Assembly (NCBI RefSeq): GCF_034675905.1
Contig: NZ_JAUCCV010000001.1
Coordinates: forward strand, 105,959-169,958
DNA: 64,000 nt
Direction of reading: 5' to 3'
DNA from: Castellaniella sp034675905
Lineage (GTDB): Bacteria; Pseudomonadota; Gammaproteobacteria; Burkholderiales; Burkholderiaceae_B
A program made the translations under genes and the position numbers. Below are positions 1 to 8,468 of the stretch, one piece after another; positions within the stretch are counted from its first letter, which is position 1, and every line of letters begins with the position of its first letter. The notes beneath the pieces were generated by a model. It ran no database searches. It was not told the DNA's origin and worked only from the letters and a program-made list of their open reading frames with translations.

Positions 1-462
1 ACCGCCGAAACCAACGCCGTGGTAGCCACGCTCACGCCCGATCAGCCGCGTGCGCTGGCCTTCGCCTCGGGCTCGGTGATAGGCCAGCGCCATCTTCAGC
101 GCCGTATCGACCGACTCCGAGCCTGAATTGGTAAAAAAGATGCGGTCCATGCCCTGGGGCATCATGGCCGACACTTCGCTGGCGGCCCGGAAGGAATCCT
201 CGTGCCCGATATTGAAGCTGGACGCATAATCCAGCTTTTCCGCCTGGCGATGCAGGGCCTGGACGATGGGCTTGCGGCCATGACCGGCATTGACGCACCA
301 CAGGCCGGCGGTTCCATCCAGAATCCGATGGCCATCCGTAGCGGTGTAGTACATCCCTTCGGCGGATGCCAGCAGGCGCGGATGGGCCTTGAATTGGCGA
401 TTCGCGGTAAAAGGCATCCACAGATGGGATAAATCCAGCGGAGCTGCAGTATCAGCACTCAT
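1..462 (-). CDS. Omega-amino acid:pyruvate aminotransferase, N-terminal part (cut by window edge)
   Basis: The 154 visible codons start MSADTAAPLDLSHLWMPFTA and carry the N-terminal landmarks of class III PLP-dependent aminotransferases: LWMPFTANRQF, GLWCVNAGHGR and the cofactor-phosphate loop FFTNSGSESVDTALK followed by GYHGVGFGG. The pattern is that of beta-alanine/omega-amino acid:pyruvate transaminases, which move the amino group of beta-alanine, taurine-like or other omega-amines to pyruvate. The lysine that binds PLP lies outside the window. The start at 462 has GAGGT about seven bases upstream. It is divergent from a MocR-type regulator, and the shared 212-bp intergenic region carries three copies of one 12-mer, so the regulator probably controls this enzyme. 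Exact substrate is not determinable. Confidence 0.85.
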   Translation of the reverse strand, partial: MSADTAAPLDLSHLWMPFTANRQFKAHPRLLASAEGMYYTATDGHRILDGTAGLWCVNAGHGRKPIVQALHRQAEKLDYASSFNIGHEDSFRAASEVSAMMPQGMDRIFFTNSGSESVDTALKMALAYHRARGEGQRTRLIGRERGYHGVGFGG

Positions 463-559
463 GATGTGACCTCACAAAAGCGGAAAACCGGATAGGATGG
501 AATCCATTCTGGGCTGGCAGTAGCGCAAAAGACAGTCACGGTGTTAGGATGAGTTCATA

Positions 560-626
560 ACTGTATTGGCTGCATCCACGCGACTGTATTGGTTGCACGG
601 GCCGCACCCACACTACTGTATTGGTT
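560..626. promoter_or_regulatory. Three direct repeats, probable MocR-regulator operator
   Basis: ACTGTATTGG(C/T)T occurs at 560-571, 583-594 and 615-626, all in the same orientation, with start-to-start distances of 23 and 32 bp (about two and three helical turns). The repeats sit between a divergent aminotransferase and a MocR regulator. MocR/GabR proteins are known to bind tandem direct repeats in such positions. The assignment to this regulator is inference; the repeats themselves are seen. Confidence 0.65.
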
Positions 627-674
627 CAGCCCGATAGATGGCTGCCCTACCTCTTATCGTTGCAGGCACAGGCC

Positions 675-2111
675 ATGATCCTGTTCACCCCCCGGCGCCG
701 TTCGCCCGACGGCCAAACCCTGGTCGATCAGACGGTCGCCGCCATCGATCAGGCCATCCGGGATCGCATTCTGCGCCCCGGCATGGCGCTGCCCTCGATC
801 CGGCAATTCGCGCGCGACCATCGTCTGTCCACCTTTACCGTCATGGCCGCCTACAACCGGCTGACCGCGCAAGGACGGCTGCAATCCCGGCCCGGCATCG
901 ACTACCGCATCGCCCGGCAGCTCCTTGCCCGCCCGCAGACCGCCGCCTGGACCATCCCGCCGGTAGGCCCGTCCTGGCTGCTGTCCGATGTCTTTGCCGA
1001 CCACTCGATCTCGATCAAGGCGGGCTGCGGCTGGTTGCCTCCCGACTGGCACAACGAAACCGGCCTGCAGCACGCTCTGCGCCAGTTGGCGCGGGTACCT
1101 GTGGGCCAGATGGCCTCATACGGCCACCCCTTGGGCTACCACCCTTTGCGTGAACACATCGCCCGCCACTTGAACGGCTACGGCCTGGAAGCAGACGCCG
1201 GGCAGGTCCTGCTGACCCACGGCGCGACACAGGCGCTGGATATCGTGATCCGCACCGCGCTCAAACCCGGGGACCACGTCGCCGTCGAAATCCCCTGCTA
1301 TGCCAATCTGCTGCAACTCCTGGCCATGAACGGCATCGTCACGCACGGAGTGCCGCGCACCCCGGATGGACTGCACGAGGAAACCCTGGACACGCTGGCC
1401 CGAACACACGCGCTGCGCGCCGTATTCGTCACCACCGTCCTGCAAAATCCGACCGGCGCCAGTTTCAGCATGGCCGGCGCCTTCCGCCTGCTGCAGCAGG
1501 CGGAACGCCACAACCTGCTGGTCGTGGAAGACGACGTCTCACGCGAACTGCTGCAGGAGCCCGCGCCGCTGCTGACCGCTTTGGCCAGCACACGGCGTGT
1601 CGTCTATATCTCGGGTTTCGCCAAAAGCGTGATGCCGTCCCTGCGGGTCGGCTATCTGCTGTGCGAGCCGGACCTGCTGCAGCGCTGCGCCCGGACCAAG
1701 ATGTCTCTGGGGCTGACGTCTGCGGAAATCATGGAACGCACGGCCTACCAGGTGCTGCGCGACGGTCGCCAGGGCGTCTATCTGCGCAACGTACGGGAAC
1801 GCCTGGGCGCAGCGCACGACCTGGTCTGCCAGAAGATGCACGACGCCGATTTCGACATCGCTCATGAACCCGGCGCCGGCCTGTTTCTGTGGGCGCGGCC
1901 CCGCACGGCGATCGACCACCCTGAAGGAACCATCGGCCTGGCCGCCCAGGCCTTAAAAGTCGGCATCTGGCTGGCGCCGGGGGCGTATTTCTATCCTGAC
2001 CGGCGCGACGAAGGCTGGTTGCGGTTCAATGTAGCCTATTCCGCCAGCCCGGCGCTCTGGAAGTTTTTCCGCGACGCTGCCCGCGGGCAGCCTGATCCGG
2101 CATCAAAATAA
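675..2111 (+). CDS. MocR-family transcriptional regulator (GntR HTH + aminotransferase domain)
   Basis: A 478-residue fusion regulator. Residues about 10-75 are a GntR winged helix (VDQTVAAIDQAIRDRILRPG, LPSIRQFARDHRLSTFTVMAAY). The rest is a class I aminotransferase fold with the substrate-binding SYGHPLGYHPLREHIARHL, LTHGATQALD, a QNPTG motif and the PLP-lysine region YISGFAKSVMPSLRVGYL. Such proteins use PLP and usually control amino-acid, amine or vitamin B6 genes. An upstream in-frame TTG at 621 would extend it but lies inside the third operator repeat; the ATG at 675 gives the usual N-terminus. It is divergent from the aminotransferase at the window start, its likely target. The effector is unknown; PLP with an omega-amine or beta-alanine is a reasonable guess. 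Confidence 0.88.
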   Translation: MILFTPRRRSPDGQTLVDQTVAAIDQAIRDRILRPGMALPSIRQFARDHRLSTFTVMAAYNRLTAQGRLQSRPGIDYRIARQLLARPQTAAWTIPPVGPSWLLSDVFADHSISIKAGCGWLPPDWHNETGLQHALRQLARVPVGQMASYGHPLGYHPLREHIARHLNGYGLEADAGQVLLTHGATQALDIVIRTALKPGDHVAVEIPCYANLLQLLAMNGIVTHGVPRTPDGLHEETLDTLARTHALRAVFVTTVLQNPTGASFSMAGAFRLLQQAERHNLLVVEDDVSRELLQEPAPLLTALASTRRVVYISGFAKSVMPSLRVGYLLCEPDLLQRCARTKMSLGLTSAEIMERTAYQVLRDGRQGVYLRNVRERLGAAHDLVCQKMHDADFDIAHEPGAGLFLWARPRTAIDHPEGTIGLAAQALKVGIWLAPGAYFYPDRRDEGWLRFNVAYSASPALWKFFRDAARGQPDPASK

Positions 2112-2160
2112 TGCGGCCGAGCCGACGCCGATCAGCAAAAGACCGGCGCGGCGCCAAGGC

Positions 2161-3969
2161 TCACAGGGGCTCGGTGCGCGCCAGCAGCCAATCGCGGGCC
2201 GCGCCGTCCACCAGGGGCAGCAGGCGTTCGCGCACCTGACGGTGATAGCCGTCCAGCCAATTGATTTCATCGGCCGACAGCAGTTCACGCACCACGCAGC
2301 GGGTGTCGATGGGACACATCGTGACGGTTTCAAAGCCCAGGAAAGAACCAAAGGCGGTCTGGGCCGCAGGTACCGCCAGCACCAGGTTTTCGATGCGGAT
2401 GCCCCATTTTCCGTCACGGTACAGGCCGGGTTCATTGGACGTCAGCATGCCCGCCTGCATGCCCTGGTGCGCTCGCATATGTCCCCGCACCGAGATCGAC
2501 TGCGGACCTTCGTGCACGTTCAGGAAATACCCCACCCCGTGCCCCGTGCCGTGACCGTAATCCAGGCCCCGGCGCCACAAGGGCATGCGGGCCACGGCAT
2601 CCAGCACCGAAGATGCCGTATCCACCGGGAACTGCGCCCGCGCCAAGGCGATATGCGCCTGCAGCACGGCGGTATAGTCCGCCCGCTGGGCGGCAGACGG
2701 CGTACCCACTGGCACGACGCGCGTGATATCGGTGGTGCCGCCCAGATACTGGCCGCCGGAATCGATCAGCAGCAGACCGTCGCCCTGGATCTCGGCATGC
2801 GACGATTCAGTTGCCCGGTAGTGCGGCATGGCGCCGTTGGCATTGAAACCCGCAATGGTCGAGAAGCTGAGGCTGACGAAACCCGGCCGCCGGGCGCGGG
2901 CCGCCGACAGGCGGGTGTCCACATCGATCTCGGTGACGCGATCGCCCGCGGATTGGGCGGATTCGAACCAGGCGAAAAATTCGCACAGGGCGGCGCCATC
3001 CTGGGCCATGGCCTGACGGATATTGTCAGCCTCGGCGGCGTTCTTAACGGATTTCAGCAGCTGCGACGGATTGATGGCTTCGATCACATGGACTTGGGGG
3101 GCGTGCGACAGCGTACCCGCCGTCACCCTCACCGGGTCCACCAATAGCGTGGCATTGAGAGCCAGCGCCGCCAGGTCGTCAGCCAGGGCCGTGTAATCGC
3201 GCAATCCGATCCCATCGGCAGCCAGGCGGGCCGCCAGATCCGCCGGGACTTTACCCGGCGCCACATACAGGCGCACCTGATGCGCATCCAGCAGCGCATG
3301 GGCCAAAAAGACCGGGTTGTAATCGACGTCGGCGCCGCGCAGATTCAGCAGCCAGGCAATATCATCCAGCGAAGACAGCAGATGATGGTCGGCGCCGTGC
3401 GCCTGCATGGCGTGACGCACCGCCGCCAGATTGTCGGCCCGGCTGCGGCACGCATGCGGCGGCAGGTGCTCAAAGACTGCCGCCGACGGCAGCGCAGGCC
3501 GATCCGCCCAGACGGCGCCGATCGGATCCCGATCCAGCACCAGGCTGACGCCGGCAGCATCCAGCCCCGCGCGCCAGCGCCCGGCTGCGGCCCGATCCAG
3601 CACCCGGCCATCCACCGCCAGCCGATCCCCCTGATGCAGATGGCCGATGGCCCAATCCAGCATGTCGGGCACATCCGCCGCACCCGCCCGCATCAAAGTG
3701 ATGCCCGAGCCTTGCAGCTGGGATTGCGCCTGCGCCCAATAGCGACTGTCGGTCCACAGCCCGGCGAAGTCCGCCGTCACCAGCAGGCTGCCCGCTGAGC
3801 CGTCAAAACCTGACAGCCATTCGCGGACGGCCCAATGCGCCGGCAGATATTCCGACAGGTGCGGGTCGGCCGTGGGCGCCAGGCAGGCCTGCAGGCCTGT
3901 CAGGGCCAACTGTCCGCGCAAGGCGGCGATGCGATCGGCGGGCGTCGCCAGGGAATGCTGCAATGTCAC
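2161..3969 (-). CDS. Xaa-Pro aminopeptidase (M24B family, long form)
   Basis: A 602-residue metallopeptidase that removes N-terminal residues preceding proline. It has the two-repeat creatinase-like N-terminal region (LAPTADPHLSEYLPAHW...FDGSAGSLLVT) and a C-terminal pita-bread domain with the metal ligands visible: LLIDSGGQYLGGTTDITR (two Asp), GHGTGHGVGYFLNVHEGP (His) and MLTSNEPGLY plus GIRIENL (two Glu). Length fits the approximately 600-residue AMPP type rather than the shorter E. coli PepP. The GTG at 3969 is preferred because AAGGAAA lies six bases upstream and scoB ends just ten bases before; an upstream extension has no support. It is the last gene of the thioesterase-scoA-scoB operon, although no functional link to ketone-body metabolism is evident. 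Confidence 0.9.
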   Translation of the reverse strand: MTLQHSLATPADRIAALRGQLALTGLQACLAPTADPHLSEYLPAHWAVREWLSGFDGSAGSLLVTADFAGLWTDSRYWAQAQSQLQGSGITLMRAGAADVPDMLDWAIGHLHQGDRLAVDGRVLDRAAAGRWRAGLDAAGVSLVLDRDPIGAVWADRPALPSAAVFEHLPPHACRSRADNLAAVRHAMQAHGADHHLLSSLDDIAWLLNLRGADVDYNPVFLAHALLDAHQVRLYVAPGKVPADLAARLAADGIGLRDYTALADDLAALALNATLLVDPVRVTAGTLSHAPQVHVIEAINPSQLLKSVKNAAEADNIRQAMAQDGAALCEFFAWFESAQSAGDRVTEIDVDTRLSAARARRPGFVSLSFSTIAGFNANGAMPHYRATESSHAEIQGDGLLLIDSGGQYLGGTTDITRVVPVGTPSAAQRADYTAVLQAHIALARAQFPVDTASSVLDAVARMPLWRRGLDYGHGTGHGVGYFLNVHEGPQSISVRGHMRAHQGMQAGMLTSNEPGLYRDGKWGIRIENLVLAVPAAQTAFGSFLGFETVTMCPIDTRCVVRELLSADEINWLDGYHRQVRERLLPLVDGAARDWLLARTEPL

Positions 3970-3979
3970 GATGTTTCCT

Positions 3980-4633
3980 TCAAGCGACGGCGGACGTATC
4001 CAGTTTGGCGGTGGTCTTGGCCCGGATCTCATCCACCGTGACGCCCGGCGCCAATTCGGTCAGGCGCAACCCATCATCCGTGACTTCCATGACGCCCAGA
4101 TCGGTGATGATCAGGCCGACCACGCCCACGCCCGTCAGCGGCAAGGTGCATTCAGGCAGCAGTTTCAGGGATTCGGCGCCGTCCTTGGCTTTGGCGACGT
4201 GTTCCATCAGGACCACGACCTTGCCTACGCCCGCCACCAGATCCATGGCGCCGCCCATGCCTTTGATCATCTTGCCGGGAATCATCCAATTCGCCAGGTC
4301 GCCCTTTTCGGAGACCTGCATGGCGCCCAGAATGGCCAAATTGATCTTGCCGCCCCGGATCATGCCGAACGAATCGGCCGAGGCGAAAATCGACGAGCCC
4401 GGCAGCGTGGTGACGGTCTGCTTGCCCGCGTTGATCAGGTCCGCATCCACCTGATCGTCGGTGGGAAACGGGCCGATGCCCAGCAGGCCGTTTTCCGACT
4501 GCAGCCAGACTTCCATGCCCGCCGGCACGTAATTGGCCACCATGGTCGGCAAGCCGATGCCCAGGTTCACATAGAACCCGTCTTGTAATTCCTTGGCGGC
4601 GCGCGCCGCCATCTGTTCACGATCCCAAGCCAT
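3980..4633 (-). CDS. scoB: 3-oxoacid CoA-transferase, subunit B
   Basis: 217 residues beginning MAWDREQMAARAAKELQDG. The beta subunit of a two-subunit class I CoA-transferase carries the catalytic glutamate in the motif SENGLLGIGP, which is present near residue 50. With ScoA it would move CoA from succinyl-CoA to acetoacetate or a related 3-oxoacid. The start at 4633 follows AAGGGGG by about seven bases. It lies 13 bases after scoA and ten before the aminopeptidase, in one minus-strand operon. The acceptor substrate (acetoacetate versus 3-oxoadipate) cannot be decided from sequence alone; no protocatechuate genes are nearby, which favours acetoacetate. Confidence 0.92.
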   Translation of the reverse strand: MAWDREQMAARAAKELQDGFYVNLGIGLPTMVANYVPAGMEVWLQSENGLLGIGPFPTDDQVDADLINAGKQTVTTLPGSSIFASADSFGMIRGGKINLAILGAMQVSEKGDLANWMIPGKMIKGMGGAMDLVAGVGKVVVLMEHVAKAKDGAESLKLLPECTLPLTGVGVVGLIITDLGVMEVTDDGLRLTELAPGVTVDEIRAKTTAKLDTSAVA

Positions 4634-4646
4634 TGATGATGCCCCC

Positions 4647-5342
4647 TTATTGACGGATGGTGCGTTGTTCGATGCGCTTTTCAGGATGCGCATTGAGGAC
4701 GATGCGGTGCACATAGATGCCCGGCAGGTGGACTTCGTCCGGATCAAAGGCCCCGGTGGGAACGACTTCCTCGACCTCGGCCACGGTGATCTTGCCCGCC
4801 ATCGCGACATTGGGATTGAAGTTGCGCGCCGTGCGGCGAAATACCAGATTGCCGCTGCGATCAGCCTTCCAGGCCTTGACCAAGGAGATGTCCGGTGTCA
4901 GGGACTGTTCCAGCAGATAGGTGCGGCCATTGAATTCGCGGGTTTCCTTGCCATCGGCCACCACGGTGCCGACACCGGTGGGTGTGAAAAATGCCGGAAT
5001 GCCGGCCCCGCCCGCCCGCAGCTTTTCAGCCAAGGTACCCTGCGGCGTGAATTCCAGTTCCAGTTCGTTCGCCATGAACTGGCGGGCGAATTCCTTGTTC
5101 TCGCCCACATACGAGGCGATCATTTTTTTGATCTGGCGCGTGGCCAGCAACTGCCCCAGGCCGAAATCATCGACCCCGGCATTATTGCTGACGCAGGTCA
5201 GGCCGTGTACTCCGGAGTCCCGCAACGCGGCGATCAGGGCTTCGGGAATCCCGCACAGCCCGAAGCCGCCGACGGCGATCATCTGATTGTCAGCCACGAT
5301 CCCCCGCAAGGCGGCGGCAGCGCTTTCATAGACTTTATCCAT
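4647..5342 (-). CDS. scoA: 3-oxoacid CoA-transferase, subunit A
   Basis: 231 residues, the alpha subunit. The glycine-rich CoA-binding segment IAVGGFGLCGIPEALIAALRDSGVHGLTCVSNNAGVD region near residues 22-55 and the later FFTPTGVGTVVADGKE are characteristic (only short parts are cited here as identifiers). The start at 5342 has AAGGAAA eight bases upstream. It is cotranscribed with scoB downstream and a hot-dog thioesterase upstream. Together the enzymes would activate acetoacetate to acetoacetyl-CoA for entry into thiolysis, in keeping with the acs and prpE genes a few kilobases away. Confidence 0.92.
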   Translation of the reverse strand: MDKVYESAAAALRGIVADNQMIAVGGFGLCGIPEALIAALRDSGVHGLTCVSNNAGVDDFGLGQLLATRQIKKMIASYVGENKEFARQFMANELELEFTPQGTLAEKLRAGGAGIPAFFTPTGVGTVVADGKETREFNGRTYLLEQSLTPDISLVKAWKADRSGNLVFRRTARNFNPNVAMAGKITVAEVEEVVPTGAFDPDEVHLPGIYVHRIVLNAHPEKRIEQRTIRQ

Positions 5343-5378
5343 ACGACGTTTCCTTTGAGACGAACTGAAAAATACGGC

Positions 5379-5816
5379 TCATGCTGAAAAGCAGCGGCTC
5401 AACATCTGCCGGTCGGCATCAGTCCAGGGGACCGGCCGGCCAGTGGCGCCATCCGTGCAGACCAGCACATTTCGGCCCTTGGCATACAGGTTCTGCGCAT
5501 CATCCCCTGCGGCGATCCAGCAATCCAGTTCGACACTGGTGCGCCCGATCCGCCGCAATGCCATGCCGACGACGATATGGGCAGGATACAGCAGCGGTTT
5601 GAGAAAATCACACGAGGCGTGAGCCAGCACGCCATAACGGCCTTGCGAGGCATCCATTTCCAGCGCCGAAAACAAACGTACGCGAGCCTCTTCAAAATAA
5701 CGGAAGTACGCAACGTTGTTGACGTGGCGCAGGGCGTCCATATCCCCCCAGCGAACCTCGATCCGAATTTCAAACGTTCCTGAAGGAGTTTGAATATCAA
5801 TGACTTCCGTGGACAT
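5379..5816 (-). CDS. Acyl-CoA thioesterase, YbgC/4HBT hot-dog family
   Basis: 145 residues with the hallmark of 4-hydroxybenzoyl-CoA thioesterase-like enzymes: RWGDMDALRHVNNVAYFRYFEEARV, where the Asp before MDALRHVNN is the expected catalytic acid. One hot-dog domain fills the protein. GTG at 5819 and ATG at 5816 are both in frame; the GGGAGG ribosome site is one base from the GTG but four from the ATG, so ATG is chosen. It heads the scoA-scoB operon. Substrate specificity is not predictable; hydrolysis of short or branched acyl-CoA is the family norm. Confidence 0.85.
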   Translation of the reverse strand: MSTEVIDIQTPSGTFEIRIEVRWGDMDALRHVNNVAYFRYFEEARVRLFSALEMDASQGRYGVLAHASCDFLKPLLYPAHIVVGMALRRIGRTSVELDCWIAAGDDAQNLYAKGRNVLVCTDGATGRPVPWTDADRQMLSRCFSA

Positions 5817-5924
5817 CACGCCTCCCTTTTCCGAAGCGGCAACACCCCGGAATCAAAAATGCAGTATACCGATCTGCAATACAATGGCCGGCAATCAAAG
5901 CATCAGAAAACGGGAGCCATCCAT

Positions 5925-7571
5925 ATGACTGAACGTGAATCCATGGAATACGACGTTGTCATCGTCGGGGGGGGGCCGGCAGGCTTGGCAGCCGCCATTC
6001 GGCTCAAGCAACTGGCTGCCGAACGCAGCCAGGACGTCAGCGTCTGTGTCCTGGAAAAGGCGGCCGAAATCGGCGCCCACATTCTGTCAGGCTGTGTGAT
6101 GGACCCCAGGGCGATCACCGAACTGATCCCCGACTGGAAGGAAAAAGGCGCCCCGATGGGCGTCGAGGTGCAGGACGACCGCTTCCTGTTCCTGACGGAA
6201 ACGGGTTCCCGCAGCACGCCCGCCTGGCTGCTGCCCGACTGCTTCAAAAACCACGGCAACCACATCGTACGCCTGGGCCATGTCACCCGCTGGCTGGGCG
6301 AACAGGCCGAAGCGCTGGGCGTGGACGTGTTCCCCGGCTTCGCCGCCGCCCACATCCTCTACAGCGAAGCGGGCGCCGTGCGCGGCGTGCTGACCGGCGA
6401 CATGGGCGTAGCCCGTGACGGCAGCCACACCGACGCCTATCAGCCCGGCATGGAACTGCTGGCCCGCTACACGATTTTCGCCGAAGGCTCACGCGGCCAC
6501 CTGGGCCGCCAGCTGATCGAAAAATACCGCCTGGATGCCGACCGCGATCCGCAAAGCTACGCGATCGGCATCAAGGAACTGTGGGAAGTCGATCCCGCCC
6601 AGGCCCGGCCCGGCACCGTCATGCACACGGCCGGCTGGCCGCTGGATTCCGACACCTACGGCGGATCCTTTCTGTACCACCTGGGCGACAACCTGGTCGC
6701 CATCGGCCTGGTGGTCGGCCTGGACTACGCCAACCCCTGGCTGTCGCCCTTTGAAGAATTCCAGCGCTACAAGACCCATCCCGCCATTCGCACGACCCTG
6801 GAAGGCGGCAAGCGCATCGCCTACGGCGCCCGGTCGCTGACGGCGGGCGGCCTGCTATCGCTGCCGAAAATGACCTTCCCCGGCGGGGTGATGGTGGGCT
6901 GCGAAGCCGGCGTGCTGAACGCATCACGCATCAAGGGCAGCCATTCGGCCATCAAGACCGGCGCGCTGGCTGCCGAAGCCGCCTTCGACGCTCTGGCCGC
7001 CGGCCGCAGCCATGACGAACTGGCGGCCTACCCGGCTGCCTTCGAAGCCTCCTGGCTGCATGCCGAGCTGAACAAATCGCGCAATTTCAAGCAATGGTTC
7101 AAAAAGGGCCGCACCGTCGGCACCCTGATGACCGGCATCGAGCAATGGCTGCTGAAGGGCAATATCCCCTGGACCATCCATCGCACCAAGCCCGACCACG
7201 CCTGTCTGCAACCGGCAGCCGAATGCGCCCGTATCGACTATCCGAAGCCCGATGGCAAGCTGACCTTTGACCGGCTCAGCTCGGTGTTCATTTCCAACAC
7301 CAACCACGACGAAAACGAGCCTGGCCACCTGACCCTGAAAGACGATACCGTGCCGGTCAAGATCAATCTGGCGAAATTCGGCGGCCCCGAGGCGCGTTTC
7401 TGCCCGGCGGGGGTCTACGAATTCGTCAAAACAGACACGGGCGAAGACAAGCTGCAGATCAATGCCCAGAACTGCATCCACTGCAAGACCTGTGACATCA
7501 AGGATCCGACCCAGAACATCGTCTGGGTCACACCGCAGGGCGGCGAAGGCCCTGTCTACAACGGCATGTAA
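5925..7571 (+). CDS. Electron transfer flavoprotein:ubiquinone oxidoreductase
   Basis: 548 residues. The enzyme passes electrons from reduced ETF (fed by acyl-CoA and other dehydrogenases) to ubiquinone at the inner membrane. Visible parts are the N-terminal FAD fold VVIVGGGPAGLAAAIRL, the ubiquinone/FAD region around PAWLLPDCFKNHGN, and a C-terminal 4Fe-4S ferredoxin-like segment with CIHCKTCDIKDPTQNI plus an upstream FCPAGVYEF cysteine, ending in GEGPVYNGM as in the family. The ATG at 5925 follows GGGAG by eight bases; the reading frame is open further upstream into the divergent thioesterase but without a ribosome site. No etfAB genes are in the window. Confidence 0.95.
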   Translation: MTERESMEYDVVIVGGGPAGLAAAIRLKQLAAERSQDVSVCVLEKAAEIGAHILSGCVMDPRAITELIPDWKEKGAPMGVEVQDDRFLFLTETGSRSTPAWLLPDCFKNHGNHIVRLGHVTRWLGEQAEALGVDVFPGFAAAHILYSEAGAVRGVLTGDMGVARDGSHTDAYQPGMELLARYTIFAEGSRGHLGRQLIEKYRLDADRDPQSYAIGIKELWEVDPAQARPGTVMHTAGWPLDSDTYGGSFLYHLGDNLVAIGLVVGLDYANPWLSPFEEFQRYKTHPAIRTTLEGGKRIAYGARSLTAGGLLSLPKMTFPGGVMVGCEAGVLNASRIKGSHSAIKTGALAAEAAFDALAAGRSHDELAAYPAAFEASWLHAELNKSRNFKQWFKKGRTVGTLMTGIEQWLLKGNIPWTIHRTKPDHACLQPAAECARIDYPKPDGKLTFDRLSSVFISNTNHDENEPGHLTLKDDTVPVKINLAKFGGPEARFCPAGVYEFVKTDTGEDKLQINAQNCIHCKTCDIKDPTQNIVWVTPQGGEGPVYNGM

Positions 7572-7581
7572 AATGCGATCC

Positions 7582-7604
7582 GGGCGCCGCACTGTGCGGC
7601 GCCC
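7582..7604 (+). terminator. Strong hairpin after ETF-QO
   Basis: GGGCGCCGC and GCGGCGCCC form a perfect nine-base-pair stem with the loop ACTGT, 10 bases after the ETF-QO stop. There is no clear U-run afterwards, so it may be a weak or Rho-assisted terminator or simply a stabilising 3' stem. Confidence 0.5.
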
Positions 7605-7643
7605 GATCTCAATCACGCAAGGATTCCGGGCGACAGCCCGCCC

Positions 7644-8303
7644 ATGATGGACATCACCTTCGCCACCAAATTTCTGGGCGCCCTGTTCGCCATCATGAAT
7701 CCCTTCATCACGCTGCCGCTGTTTCTGGCGCTGACCAGCCACAAATCCGTGGCGGAACAGCGCAGTCTGGCGATTTCCATTCTGGGCTATACGGCAGTGA
7801 TGTGCCTGATCATTTCCCTGGCGGGCAGCCACATCATCCGGTTTTTCGGCGTCAGCCTGGATTCCTTCCGGGTGGCGGGCGGCTTCGTGCTGATCGGTAT
7901 TGCGATGTCCATGCTCAATGGCCAGCCGATCACGTCGCACGAACGCGCCACCCAGGAAAAAAGCGCCAACACTGCCGCCGCTGCTGCGGCGGGAGCCGAC
8001 GACAACCCGGCTTTCTATCCCCTGACCTTCCCCATGATCGTGGGCCCAGGCACCATCGCCACCCTGATCATCTACGGGGCGCAGGCCCGTCAGACGGCCC
8101 AATACCTGGGTTTCGGCATCGTCCTGGTCGCCGTCCTGGCCGCCCTGTTCGCCGTGCTGTACTTCGCCGCATCCATCGGCAAACTGCTGTCCACCAAGAT
8201 GCGGGTCATCATGGCCCGCGTCATGGGCATCATCCTGGCTGCCATCGCCGTGGAAATGGTGTTTGCAGGCGCCAAGGCGATGCTGCCGGGCTTGGCGCAC
8301 TAG
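7644..8303 (+). CDS. MarC-family integral membrane protein
   Basis: 219 residues, almost wholly hydrophobic with about six membrane segments. The N-terminus FLGALFAIMNPFITLPLFLALT and the central FPMIVGPGTIATLIIYGA are the repeated helices that define the MarC (UPF0056) family. A polar alanine-rich loop, residues about 95-120, connects the two halves. E. coli MarC was once linked to multiple antibiotic resistance, but that role was withdrawn and no transport substrate is established. Two ATGs occur at 7644 and 7647; the first is used. It ends before a bidirectional terminator shared with acs. Confidence 0.85.
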   Translation: MMDITFATKFLGALFAIMNPFITLPLFLALTSHKSVAEQRSLAISILGYTAVMCLIISLAGSHIIRFFGVSLDSFRVAGGFVLIGIAMSMLNGQPITSHERATQEKSANTAAAAAAGADDNPAFYPLTFPMIVGPGTIATLIIYGAQARQTAQYLGFGIVLVAVLAALFAVLYFAASIGKLLSTKMRVIMARVMGIILAAIAVEMVFAGAKAMLPGLAH

Positions 8304-8393
8304 GCAATTGCGCCGGGCCCGGCATCCGGGCGCCCGTATTCATCCGGTCCGGATTTCCCGCCTCCGGCAGCTGCACACGCCACACGGACGAAA

Positions 8394-8423
8394 AAAGGGG
8401 CGGGAATGTATTCCCGCCCCTTT
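8394..8423 (-). terminator. Rho-independent terminator between marC-like gene and acs
   Basis: AAAGGGGCGGGAAT and its exact complement ATTCCCGCCCCTTT form a 14-base-pair stem with a two-base loop. On the minus strand it is followed by six T residues in all, making an excellent terminator for acs. On the plus strand the run is only TTT, so it may also serve the marC-like gene. Confidence 0.85.
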
Positions 8424-8468
8424 GGCTGTGCTCGATGCCCTGGATCACAGGGCATCGTTCAACACGCT

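Noticed and set aside
621..674. Longer MocR start at TTG 621
   Set aside because: It lies inside the third operator repeat and adds residues unlike the family; ATG 675 gives the usual N-terminus.
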